64,000 nucleotides of DNA from UBA668 sp038234785. GTDB taxonomy: Bacteria > Actinomycetota > Acidimicrobiia > Acidimicrobiales > Ilumatobacteraceae. A program made the translations under genes and the position numbers. This document shows positions 42,944 to 49,111 of the stretch, piece by piece (positions within the stretch are counted from its first letter, which is position 1; every line of letters begins with the position of its first letter). The DNA lies in NCBI GenBank assembly GCA_038234785.1, contig JBBQTC010000006.1, positions 1 to 64,000 on the forward strand. Reading direction: 5' to 3'. Below the pieces are notes generated by a model. The model had not been told where the DNA came from. It did no database searches and saw only the letters and a program-made list of their open reading frames with translations.

Positions 42944-43333
42944 ATGAACTCGATCGAGATCACCACCTCCCTGTCCATGGCCGACGCCGAAACCGCGGTG
43001 CGGGCCGGTCTGGCCGCCCAGGGTTTCGGGGTGATCACCGAGATCGACATGGCTGCCACGCTCCACGCCAAGCTCGGCGTGGAGCGGCGGCCGCTCAAGA
43101 TCCTCGGCGCCTGCAATCCCGGCTTCGCCAACAAGGCACTCGAGTTCGACGAGTCGATCAGTCTTCTGTTGCCGTGCAACGTCGTGCTCAGCGACACCGG
43201 CGAGGGAGTACGGATCACCGCCGTCGACCCTCGCGAACTCGTCGACGATCCCGACTTCCAGCCGCTGGCCCAAGAGGCCGCCGACAGCCTGATCGCGGCG
43301 CTTTCCGCGGTCCCCACCACCTCGTCGCTCTGA
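42944..43333 (+). CDS. DUF302-domain protein
   Basis: This 129-residue protein has the DUF302 pattern: AETAVRAGLAAQGFGVITEID, then LGACNPGFANKALEFDESIS and LLPCNVVLSDTGEGV. Two cysteines (GACN and LPCN) are conserved in the family and could bind a metal or take part in thiol exchange. Its start is 2 bases after the thioredoxin stop, so it belongs to the same CsoR-box transcript and may be a redox or copper partner of the thioredoxin. Confidence 0.85.
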   Translation: MNSIEITTSLSMADAETAVRAGLAAQGFGVITEIDMAATLHAKLGVERRPLKILGACNPGFANKALEFDESISLLLPCNVVLSDTGEGVRITAVDPRELVDDPDFQPLAQEAADSLIAALSAVPTTSSL

Positions 43334-43334
43334 C

Positions 43335-43988
43335 TCACGCCGAGCGGTAGCGCACCCGCTCTCGATCGGCCTGCAACTCCAGTCGCCGACGTAACACTGG
43401 ATTCTCCGAGGACTGACTCCGGTGGCAGGCGATCGCATCGAGTTGCACGGCCCGTTCGACCACCAGATCCGCACAGCTCTCGCCGCCGAGCGCGCCGAAC
43501 GGCACGCCGAACTCGGCGCGCAGCATGCGAGCCACGTCGGGATCGACACCCCACTCCAGCGTCGCCAGGCTCCGCCGCGTCGCGATCCGGAAGGCGGCCT
43601 CGGTCACCGCACGATGGTCGGGGTGCCCGGTCACCCCACCCGGCTCGAACACGACGAGCATCGTCGCGTCGCCGACGTGCACGTCGAGCGCAGCGTCCAA
43701 ATCCTCGGGGGGCACGTCGGCCACTCGGCCGTCGGGCAGGTCGAGCAGGGTCACCCCCGTCAGCCCCAGTGTTGCGCCGGCGTCGAGCAGTTCGAGCCGG
43801 CGCTGCTCTCCCAGGTCGATCGCCGCACCCAACGTGCTCGACTCGCCGTGAGTGCAGCAGACGAGGTCGACCCTCATACCTGCCGACGTCAACGAGTGCA
43901 GTACCGCGCCGAGGCCGAAGCTCTCGTCGTCGGGGTGTGCGACGACGACCAGCGCCCGGCGATGTGCGTCCCATTCGTGCATCGCCAT
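43335..43988 (-). CDS. PIG-L/LmbE-family deacetylase
   Basis: This 217-residue protein has the zinc motif ALVVVAHPDDESFGLGAVL (AHPDDE) near the N-terminus and a distal His in GVTGHPDHRAVTEAA. These mark the PIG-L superfamily of N-acetylglucosamine-type deacetylases, which includes MshB and the mycothiol-conjugate amidase Mca. It is shorter than MshB (about 300 residues), so a generic N-deacetylase of a sugar conjugate is more likely than the mycothiol enzyme. ATG 43988 is used. It is convergent with the DUF302 gene, with the stops 1 base apart. Confidence 0.85.
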   Translation of the reverse strand: MAMHEWDAHRRALVVVAHPDDESFGLGAVLHSLTSAGMRVDLVCCTHGESSTLGAAIDLGEQRRLELLDAGATLGLTGVTLLDLPDGRVADVPPEDLDAALDVHVGDATMLVVFEPGGVTGHPDHRAVTEAAFRIATRRSLATLEWGVDPDVARMLRAEFGVPFGALGGESCADLVVERAVQLDAIACHRSQSSENPVLRRRLELQADRERVRYRSA

Positions 43989-44687
43989 CAGTCTCGCTCG
44001 TCGAGCACTGCCACGTCGCGCGTCACCTCTCGCGATCACGCCATGTGTTCGACAGCTCGACCGAGAACCAGCGACGGCGGCGGTGGCGGTGGCGAAGTGC
44101 ACGCCGAACCGTGAAGGCCTCGTTCGTGAGACCGGCACTCGAGAAGCCGGGGCTGACGCTCGCCGTGACGTCGATCAGGCCGGTAGCGCCGGCCTCCTGC
44201 GGAAGCGACGGCCAGCACGAGATAGATCCACGGCACCGCACGCCGTGGTGCGCAACTGTGAAGGCGATATCACAGCGCGATCAGCGCGAGGGCCGGCAGC
44301 AGGGTCCACGCTCCGAGCTGTGGAGCTGGAGTGTCGAGCAGCTCGCGCTGTGAAACACCGATCACGTTTGCGGCCGCGACGATGGGGACCGCCAGGAGCA
44401 ACAGATACGAGCGTCAGACCGATTTCGGGTGTCGACCTCGGTGAGGTGCCCCCTTGACCCCTGACGCCGGGCCGGCGGCCAGGGGCGGCTGTGAGCACCT
44501 GCCCGTCGGCCTGCCGACAATCGACGAGTTGCGCGAGACGAGTCCCCGGGCTCTCGGCGCGCTCCATCTACCGGCGGTCGAGGGCATCCGGATTCGACCG
44601 GCGACCCGCAAAGCGAGCCGATACGATTCCAGCCCGCGTGCCGACCCGACAACGCAGGGGCTTTCTCCCACGTTTCGTACCGGTCCC
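43989..44687. other. About 700 bases without an intact gene; possible decayed minus-strand gene
   Basis: No intact gene is supported. On the minus strand three broken frames carry protein-like fragments: a hydrophobic run of about 40 residues (LLAVPIVAAANVIGVSQREL and on, 44268-44406), a WIYLVLAVASAGG segment near 44230, and GATGLIDVTASVSPGFSSAG at about 44120-44190. They would form one reading only with frameshifts, so this looks like a degenerated gene next to tRNA-Lys. The SPGFS stretch recalls ADP-ribose NUDIX enzymes, but this is weak. Confidence 0.4.
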
Positions 44688-44759
44688 GCCCCTCTAGCTC
44701 AATGGCAGAGCAGTGGACTTTTAATCCATTGGTTCAGGGTTCGAGTCCCTGGGGGGGCA
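44688..44759 (+). tRNA. tRNA-Lys, anticodon TTT
   Basis: A full cloverleaf can be folded: acceptor GCCCCTC paired to GGGGGGC (one G-T), D-arm GCTC/GAGC, anticodon arm GTGGA-CTTTTAA-TCCAT with anticodon TTT, and T-arm CAGGG-TTCGAGT-CCCTG. The discriminator is A and no CCA is encoded. The last 21 bases are repeated at 45474-45493 (with one G fewer), which suggests this gene was or is an integration site. Confidence 0.95.
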
Positions 44760-44760
44760 C
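44740..44760 (+). repeat. Direct repeat at the tRNA-Lys 3' end (att-like, left copy)
   Basis: TTCGAGTCCCTGGGGGGGCA plus C covers the T-loop and 3' acceptor of tRNA-Lys. The partner copy is at 45474-45493. A tRNA 3' end duplicated at the far end of a foreign segment is the usual trace of tyrosine-recombinase integration. Confidence 0.75.
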
Positions 44761-45432
44761 AAATTCTCACCGAGCGGATCGCAGCGACGACACCGTCGAC
44801 CGCCATCACCACGATCGAGACGACGGTCGTGCCGTCGTCGTCGAACTCTCCACGTCGCCGATGGATCGCGACGCATCACCCGCGTCGGGGTCGAAGGGAC
44901 GACAACCGTCGTCGCCGGCACGGGCAAGCAGGCGCCAGCCGACTCTGCGCCAGGTGACGGCGGACCTGCGACGGCGTCTCCGCTCGGCAGTCCATCCCAA
45001 CTGCTGATCGATTCGACTGGCAACTTGCTCATCGCAGACGTTTCTGCGCATCGCGTTCTCCGGGTGGCACCGGACGGCACGATCACCACGATTGCTGGTG
45101 GTGGAACGACGAGTCTGAGCCCATCGGGCGAGCACTATGCGCCCGATGGCACCCTGGCGACGGATCTCACCCTCGCAGGGCCGTCGGGGTTGGCCATCGA
45201 TGGCAAGGGAAACCTCTACGTGTCGGATGGCCTCAACCATGCGGTGTTCCGTTTCGGTGCCGCCGGCCGTATGACGTTGGTGATCGCGGATCAAAAGGGT
45301 GCCCAGACAGCGGGCTTGCCCGCGAGCCAGACCCGCGCGACCAACGTCGGCCCGCTCGCCGTCGATGCTCACGGCAACTTGTTGTATGTCGAATCCTCGG
45401 TGCTGCGCTCGATCGCCGGCGCGGGCAGTTGA
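44761..45432 (+). pseudogene. Decayed NHL-repeat (beta-propeller) secreted-protein gene
   Basis: Between the tRNA repeat copies lies sequence encoding NHL-type blades: GTTTVVAGTGKQAPADSAPG, then GDGGPATASPLGSPSQLLID, STGNLLIADVSAHRVLRVAP and VGPLAVDAHGNLLYVESSVL. The C-terminal part is open from about 44850 to the stop at 45430-45432. The N-terminal part (a Thr/Ser linker TTPSTAITTIETTVVPSSS) is in a different frame, so a frameshift near 44860 breaks the gene, and the signal peptide is missing. Its base composition is lower in G+C than its neighbours. This is a remnant of an imported gene, not a functional one. Confidence 0.7.
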
Positions 45433-45473
45433 CAAGATCTCGCCGCTTCGCCCAAGGGTGAAGCGGAACCTCT

Positions 45474-45493
45474 TTCGAGTCCCTGGGGGGCAC
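45474..45493 (+). repeat. Direct repeat of the tRNA-Lys 3' end (att-like, right copy)
   Basis: TTCGAGTCCCTGGGGGGCAC repeats the tRNA-Lys 3' end 734 bases downstream with one G fewer. The bases before it (CGGAACCTC) do not match the tRNA, so this is not a tRNA copy but a short crossover-type repeat. The SnoaL-like gene stop begins at the next base. Confidence 0.75.
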
Positions 45494-45880
45494 TCAACTC
45501 GCGTAGAGCACCATCGCCTGACGGGTGTCGAGGTACTCCTCGAGGCGGGTGATCCGGCCGTCGGCGACCCAGAAGCGGATCATCGCCGGCATCTGCAACG
45601 GACCGCCCTTCGTCTCGCCGACCAGCACGTGTTGCTGCACGAAACCACCCGGCGCGACGAACCGACGGATCTCGGTGTACTGCAGCCCCTGCGCCCGCCG
45701 GTGCAGGTCGTGGAGGGTGAGGACGTTGTCGTTGACGGACTGGTCGACCTGGTCGAAGTTGTGCCAGATCGTCGCGTCGGGCGCGTAGACCTCGCGCACA
45801 GCGGCCTCGTCGCCGGCGGTGATCGCGGCCAGCAACCGCTCGGCGACGTCGTGCATCTCGGTCTCGGTGAGTTCTGCCAT
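45494..45880 (-). CDS. SnoaL-like/ester-cyclase-fold protein
   Basis: This 128-residue protein has the SnoaL/NTF2-like pattern: VAERLLAAITAGDEAAVREV, YAPDATIWHNFD, then a central helix-strand region and ending RFWVADGRITRLEEYLDT, the common final strand of this fold. Such proteins act as isomerases, cyclases or hydrolases on small molecules; no activity can be assigned. ATG 45880 is used. Its stop abuts the right tRNA repeat exactly, so the 3' neighbourhood was changed by the insertion. Confidence 0.8.
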   Translation of the reverse strand: MAELTETEMHDVAERLLAAITAGDEAAVREVYAPDATIWHNFDQVDQSVNDNVLTLHDLHRRAQGLQYTEIRRFVAPGGFVQQHVLVGETKGGPLQMPAMIRFWVADGRITRLEEYLDTRQAMVLYAS

Positions 45881-45919
45881 ACGCGGACAGTACCCCGCTC
45901 GAAATGGCACACTCACCCT

Positions 45920-46834
45920 GTGCACGAACACGGACACACACACGGGCACGCGTCGGCGAGAGCTGGGGCCCGCCACGCCGGCCGTCTGCGCGCCGCGTTC
46001 GTTCTCATCGTCGCCTTTCTTGTGGTCCAGGTCGTCGTCGGCATCGCCACCCATTCGCTGGCGCTGCAGTCCGACGCGGGACACATGGCCACCGACGCGC
46101 TCGGGCTCGGGATGGCACTGGCGGCCATCGGCGCCGCGAACCGGGCAACCCATGCCGATCACCGAACGTTCGGCCTCTATCGACTCGAGATCCTCGCCGC
46201 CCTCGCGAACGCGGCGCTGCTCTTCGCGGTCGCAGGCTATGTGCTCCTCGAGGCCGGCATCCGGCTCAACGATCCGGCCTCGGTGAACTCCGGCCCGGTA
46301 CTGGTGGTGGGCGTCCTCGGCCTTGCCGTCAACGTGGCCGCGTTCCTGCTGCTGCGTGCCGGTGCCGCCGAAAGCCTGAACGTCCGTGGCGCATATCTCG
46401 AGGTCGTCAGCGACATGCTCGGGTCGGTAGGCGTGATCGTCGCCGCGTTGGTGTTGTGGCTCACCGACTGGCACTGGGTCGACCCGGTGATCGGCGCGGC
46501 CATCGGGCTGTTCATCCTCCCCCGCGCCTTCCGCCTCGGGCGAGACGCGCTCAGAGTGCTGGTGCAGGCCGCTCCGGCGGAGCTCGTCGTCGACGAGATC
46601 GACGGCGCGCTGCGAGCCATCGCGGGTGTCACCGACGTGCACGACCTTCACGTGTGGACCCTCACCAGCGACATGAACGTGCTCACCGCACATCTCGCCG
46701 TCGGCGACGAGACACCGACCCTCGACGTCCTCGCTGCGGCGCAGACCGTGCTGGCCGATCGTTTCCGCCTCACCCACGCCACCCTGCAGGTCGAGCGCGG
46801 CGACGACGAACGGTGCCACGACCTCTCCTGGTGA
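45920..46834 (+). CDS. Cation-diffusion-facilitator (CzcD-type) metal exporter
   Basis: This 304-residue protein begins at GTG 45920 with a His-rich tail (VHEHGHTHGH). It has six spans, with LQSDAGHMATDALGLG in span 2 (His/Asp metal site) and VRGAYLEVVSDMLGSVGV in span 5, where the first position of the second metal pair is Glu rather than His. The C-terminal cytoplasmic domain ends with DVHDLHVWTLTSDMNVLTAH. It exports zinc, cobalt or related divalent ions from the cytosol in exchange for protons. It is divergent from the SnoaL gene. Confidence 0.9.
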   Translation: MHEHGHTHGHASARAGARHAGRLRAAFVLIVAFLVVQVVVGIATHSLALQSDAGHMATDALGLGMALAAIGAANRATHADHRTFGLYRLEILAALANAALLFAVAGYVLLEAGIRLNDPASVNSGPVLVVGVLGLAVNVAAFLLLRAGAAESLNVRGAYLEVVSDMLGSVGVIVAALVLWLTDWHWVDPVIGAAIGLFILPRAFRLGRDALRVLVQAAPAELVVDEIDGALRAIAGVTDVHDLHVWTLTSDMNVLTAHLAVGDETPTLDVLAAAQTVLADRFRLTHATLQVERGDDERCHDLSW

Positions 46835-46865
46835 CGAGCGGACGCTGCGGCGCGAGACTGTCGCC

Positions 46866-47642
46866 GTGACCACCCAGCACCTCCTCGTCGAGCGCGACGG
46901 CAACTTCATCACGATCACCCTCAACCGGCCCGAGAAGCGCAACGCGCTGGCGCTCGACGTGATGTTGGAACTCACGCAGGCAATGCGCGACGTCGGAGCG
47001 ACCGACGCGACCGGCGTGATCCTCGCCGCCAACGGTCCTGTCTTCTCCGCCGGACACAACTTCGGCGACATGCTCGGCACGAGCGTCGACGACGCCCGCC
47101 ACCTGTTCGACGTGTGCACCGAGATGATGGACACCGTCCAGTCGATCCCGCAGGTGGTCATCGCCCGCGTCCACGCGCTCGCCACCGCCGCCGGCTGCCA
47201 GCTGGTCGCCACGTGCGACCTCGCCGTCGCCGCCGAGAGCGCCGGCTTCGCGATCCCCGGCGGCAAGGGCGGGCTGTTCTGCCACACGCCGCTCGTCGCC
47301 GTGGCGCGGAACGTCGGTCGCAAGCACGCGATGGAGATGGCGCTCACCGGCGACGCGATCGACGCCGCGACCGCGGCCGCCTGGGGACTCGTCAACCGCG
47401 CCGTGCCCGACGCCGAGCTCGTCACCGCCACCCACGACCTGCTCACCCGCGCCACGCGCGGCAGCGTGCGCAGCAAGGCGCTCGGCAAGCAGGGCTTCTA
47501 TGCCCAGGTCGGCCTCGACCAGTCGCTCGCCTACGAGTTCGCGGTCGACCTGATGGCCCGCGCCGCCACCACGCCTGACGCGCAGGAGGGCATCGCCGCC
47601 TTCCTCGAGAAGCGCCGCCCGACCTTCACCGAACCCGCCTGA
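46866..47642 (+). CDS. Enoyl-CoA hydratase/isomerase family protein
   Basis: This 258-residue crotonase-fold protein starts at GTG 46866, with ITLNRPEKRNALALDV, the oxyanion-hole segment NGPVFSAGHNFGDML, and the second loop AATAAGCQLVATCDLAVAAE. It ends with the C-terminal helix AFLEKRRPTFTEPA. Glu residues of classic hydratase sites are not certain (GGKGGLFCHTPL occupies the second site), so isomerase or another crotonase-type reaction is possible. It follows the CDF gene by 31 bases. Confidence 0.82.
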   Translation: MTTQHLLVERDGNFITITLNRPEKRNALALDVMLELTQAMRDVGATDATGVILAANGPVFSAGHNFGDMLGTSVDDARHLFDVCTEMMDTVQSIPQVVIARVHALATAAGCQLVATCDLAVAAESAGFAIPGGKGGLFCHTPLVAVARNVGRKHAMEMALTGDAIDAATAAAWGLVNRAVPDAELVTATHDLLTRATRGSVRSKALGKQGFYAQVGLDQSLAYEFAVDLMARAATTPDAQEGIAAFLEKRRPTFTEPA

Positions 47643-47650
47643 CGCCCTCG

Positions 47651-47725
47651 GTTTCTGGTCAGCCATCTTCCCAACGGGGTTTCTGGGTCGGATCGCCCCC
47701 GGCTTCCGGGAACGATCCGGACCAG
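47651..47725. repeat. Dispersed palindromic element, copy 3
   Basis: Downstream of the hydratase gene, TTTCTGGGTCGGATCGCCCC (47680) and GGGAACGATCCGGACCAG (ending 47725) form an imperfect palindrome, with a half-copy TTTCTGGTCAGCCATCTTCC just before. It is clearly related to the elements at 12319 and 24886. It could stop transcription before the csoR promoter. Confidence 0.55.
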
Positions 47726-47772
47726 TACGGAGTCACAAGTGCAGTTCGAGGAGACTCGCAGGTTGTGAACTG

Positions 47773-47789
47773 GTACCCCCTAGGGGTAC
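47773..47789. promoter_or_regulatory. CsoR operator upstream of csoR
   Basis: GTACCCCCTAGGGGTAC matches the CsoR box (TACCCCCTAGGGGTA core) and lies 10 bases before the csoR start, where bound repressor would block transcription. Copper binding to CsoR should release it and turn on the csoR-copZ-copA operon. The box at 42524 is a near-identical second site. Confidence 0.9.
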
Positions 47790-47799
47790 TATCAGCGGC

Positions 47800-48087
47800 A
47801 TGGAACGGACACCGGGGTACGTCGACCAGAAGCCGCAGGTCCTCGCCCGGCTGCGCCGGATCGAGGGCCAGGTGCGCGGTCTGCAGCGGATGATCGACGA
47901 CGACACCTACTGCATCGACGTGCTCACCCAGGTCGCAGCCGTCACCAAGGCGCTCCAGGGCGTGGGACTGCACCTGCTCGACGAGCACTTGCAGCACTGC
48001 GTCGCCGGTGCCGCCGCCGATGGGGAGCAGACCGAAGCCCTCGTCAAGGAAGCCACCAAAGCAGTCGAACGGTTGCTGCGGTCCTGA
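47800..48087 (+). CDS. csoR: Copper-sensing repressor CsoR
   Basis: This 95-residue all-helical protein has the CsoR/RcnR fold. Cys38, His63 and Cys67 occur with the spacing of the copper(I) site of the mycobacterial protein (25 and 4). ARLRRIEGQVRGLQRMI at the N-terminus is the DNA-binding helix region. It represses copper-detoxification genes and leaves DNA when it binds copper(I). It is autoregulated through the box at 47773 and is the first gene of the copZ-copA operon. Confidence 0.95.
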   Translation: MERTPGYVDQKPQVLARLRRIEGQVRGLQRMIDDDTYCIDVLTQVAAVTKALQGVGLHLLDEHLQHCVAGAAADGEQTEALVKEATKAVERLLRS

Positions 48088-48114
48088 GGGCCGCAGTCGA
48101 GAAAGGACACCACA

Positions 48115-48318
48115 ATGAGCGAACTCACCTTCAACGTCCCCGGCATGACCTGCGGCCACTGCGAAGCAGCGGTCAAGGGAGAGGTCGGCAAGGTCGCCGG
48201 CGTCAACGACGTCAACGTCGACCTCACCACCAAGATCGTCACCGTCCAGGGCGACGGTCTCGACACCGCAGCCATCGTTGCCGCCATCGACGAGGCCGGC
48301 TTCGAGGTCGTGGCCTGA
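48115..48318 (+). CDS. copZ: Copper chaperone CopZ
   Basis: This 67-residue heavy-metal-associated domain protein has GMTCGHC (Cys13, Cys16) for copper(I) binding and the usual VNDVNVDLTTKIVTVQG strand region. It carries copper(I) in the cytosol to CopA and may hand it to CsoR. GAGAAAGGAC precedes ATG 48115, 27 bases after csoR. Confidence 0.95.
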   Translation: MSELTFNVPGMTCGHCEAAVKGEVGKVAGVNDVNVDLTTKIVTVQGDGLDTAAIVAAIDEAGFEVVA

Positions 48319-48319
48319 C

Positions 48320-49111
48320 ATGACCTCCGTGTGGGCCCGACTCGGCGCCTTCCTGGTGGTGCTGCTCGGCACGTTCGGCACCGCCTACAGCCTGGGCGAG
48401 AAGCTGCCCGGGCACAGCCACGCGGGCCACGCCCACACGCACGGCGCGGCGATGCTGATGCCACCCGGCTACGAATCCGGCGGCTACCAGCTCGTCACCG
48501 ACGGCATCAGCGGCGGCGGAGGCTCGCCGCGAACCGCCACGTTCCACCTCTCCACCGCGGGTGCCAACGTCACCTCGTTCGACGAAGTGCACGGCGCACT
48601 GCTCCACACGGTGGTCATCCGTCCCGACCTCAGCGGCTTCCAGCACGTGCATCCGGTGATCGCCGCCGACGGCACGTGGGATGTCACCGTCGACGAGCCC
48701 GGAGCATGGCATGTGGTCTTCGAGGCGACTCCCACCGGCGCCAGCATGCCGGTGGTCGTCAGCGCGAACCTCGACGACGAAGTCCCGGTCGACACCATCG
48801 CGCTGCCGGACCCGGCCGACGACGTCACCGTGAACGGACTCCACGTCACCCGTGCGGGCCTGACGTTCACCGCGACGATGCCCGACGGCTCGCCCGTCGA
48901 CGGCCTCGAGCCCTACCTGGGCCAGGCCGCACACCTCGTCGCGATCCGCCAAGGCGATCTCGCCTACGTCCACCTTCATCCGATGACCTCGCCGTCGGGC
49001 ACCTTCGCCTTCGGGACGACGCTGCCGCAAGCGGGCACGTATCGAGTGTTCCTCCAATTCGGGTACCGCGGCGACGTGGTCACCGTCCCATTCACGGTGG
49101 TGCAGACATGA
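48320..49111 (+). CDS. Membrane-anchored, His/Met-rich metal-associated protein
   Basis: This 263-residue protein has a single N-terminal membrane span or uncleaved signal (about 7-26, AFLVVLLGTFGTAYSLG), then a His-rich stretch (HSHAGHAHTHG) with AAMLMPPG. Two beta domains follow with GFQHVHPVIA and YVHLHPMTS, whose His pairs could bind copper. It sits between copZ and copA (1-base gap after copZ, ATGA overlap with copA), so it is part of copper export or storage outside the membrane. I do not know a named family. Confidence 0.75.
   Translation: MTSVWARLGAFLVVLLGTFGTAYSLGEKLPGHSHAGHAHTHGAAMLMPPGYESGGYQLVTDGISGGGGSPRTATFHLSTAGANVTSFDEVHGALLHTVVIRPDLSGFQHVHPVIAADGTWDVTVDEPGAWHVVFEATPTGASMPVVVSANLDDEVPVDTIALPDPADDVTVNGLHVTRAGLTFTATMPDGSPVDGLEPYLGQAAHLVAIRQGDLAYVHLHPMTSPSGTFAFGTTLPQAGTYRVFLQFGYRGDVVTVPFTVVQT

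Noticed and set aside
43335..43988. MshB, the mycothiol-pathway deacetylase
   Set aside because: The protein is about 80 residues shorter than MshB, and no other mycothiol gene is nearby; the general PIG-L call is safer.
44740..45493. Complete prophage or integrative element at tRNA-Lys
   Set aside because: The segment between the repeats is only about 0.7 kb and has no integrase, so only a scar is claimed.
45494..47488. A long minus-strand open frame across the CDF and hydratase genes
   Set aside because: It is the high-G+C antisense of two well-supported genes; only its last 128 codons, the SnoaL-like protein, have family sequence and a start.
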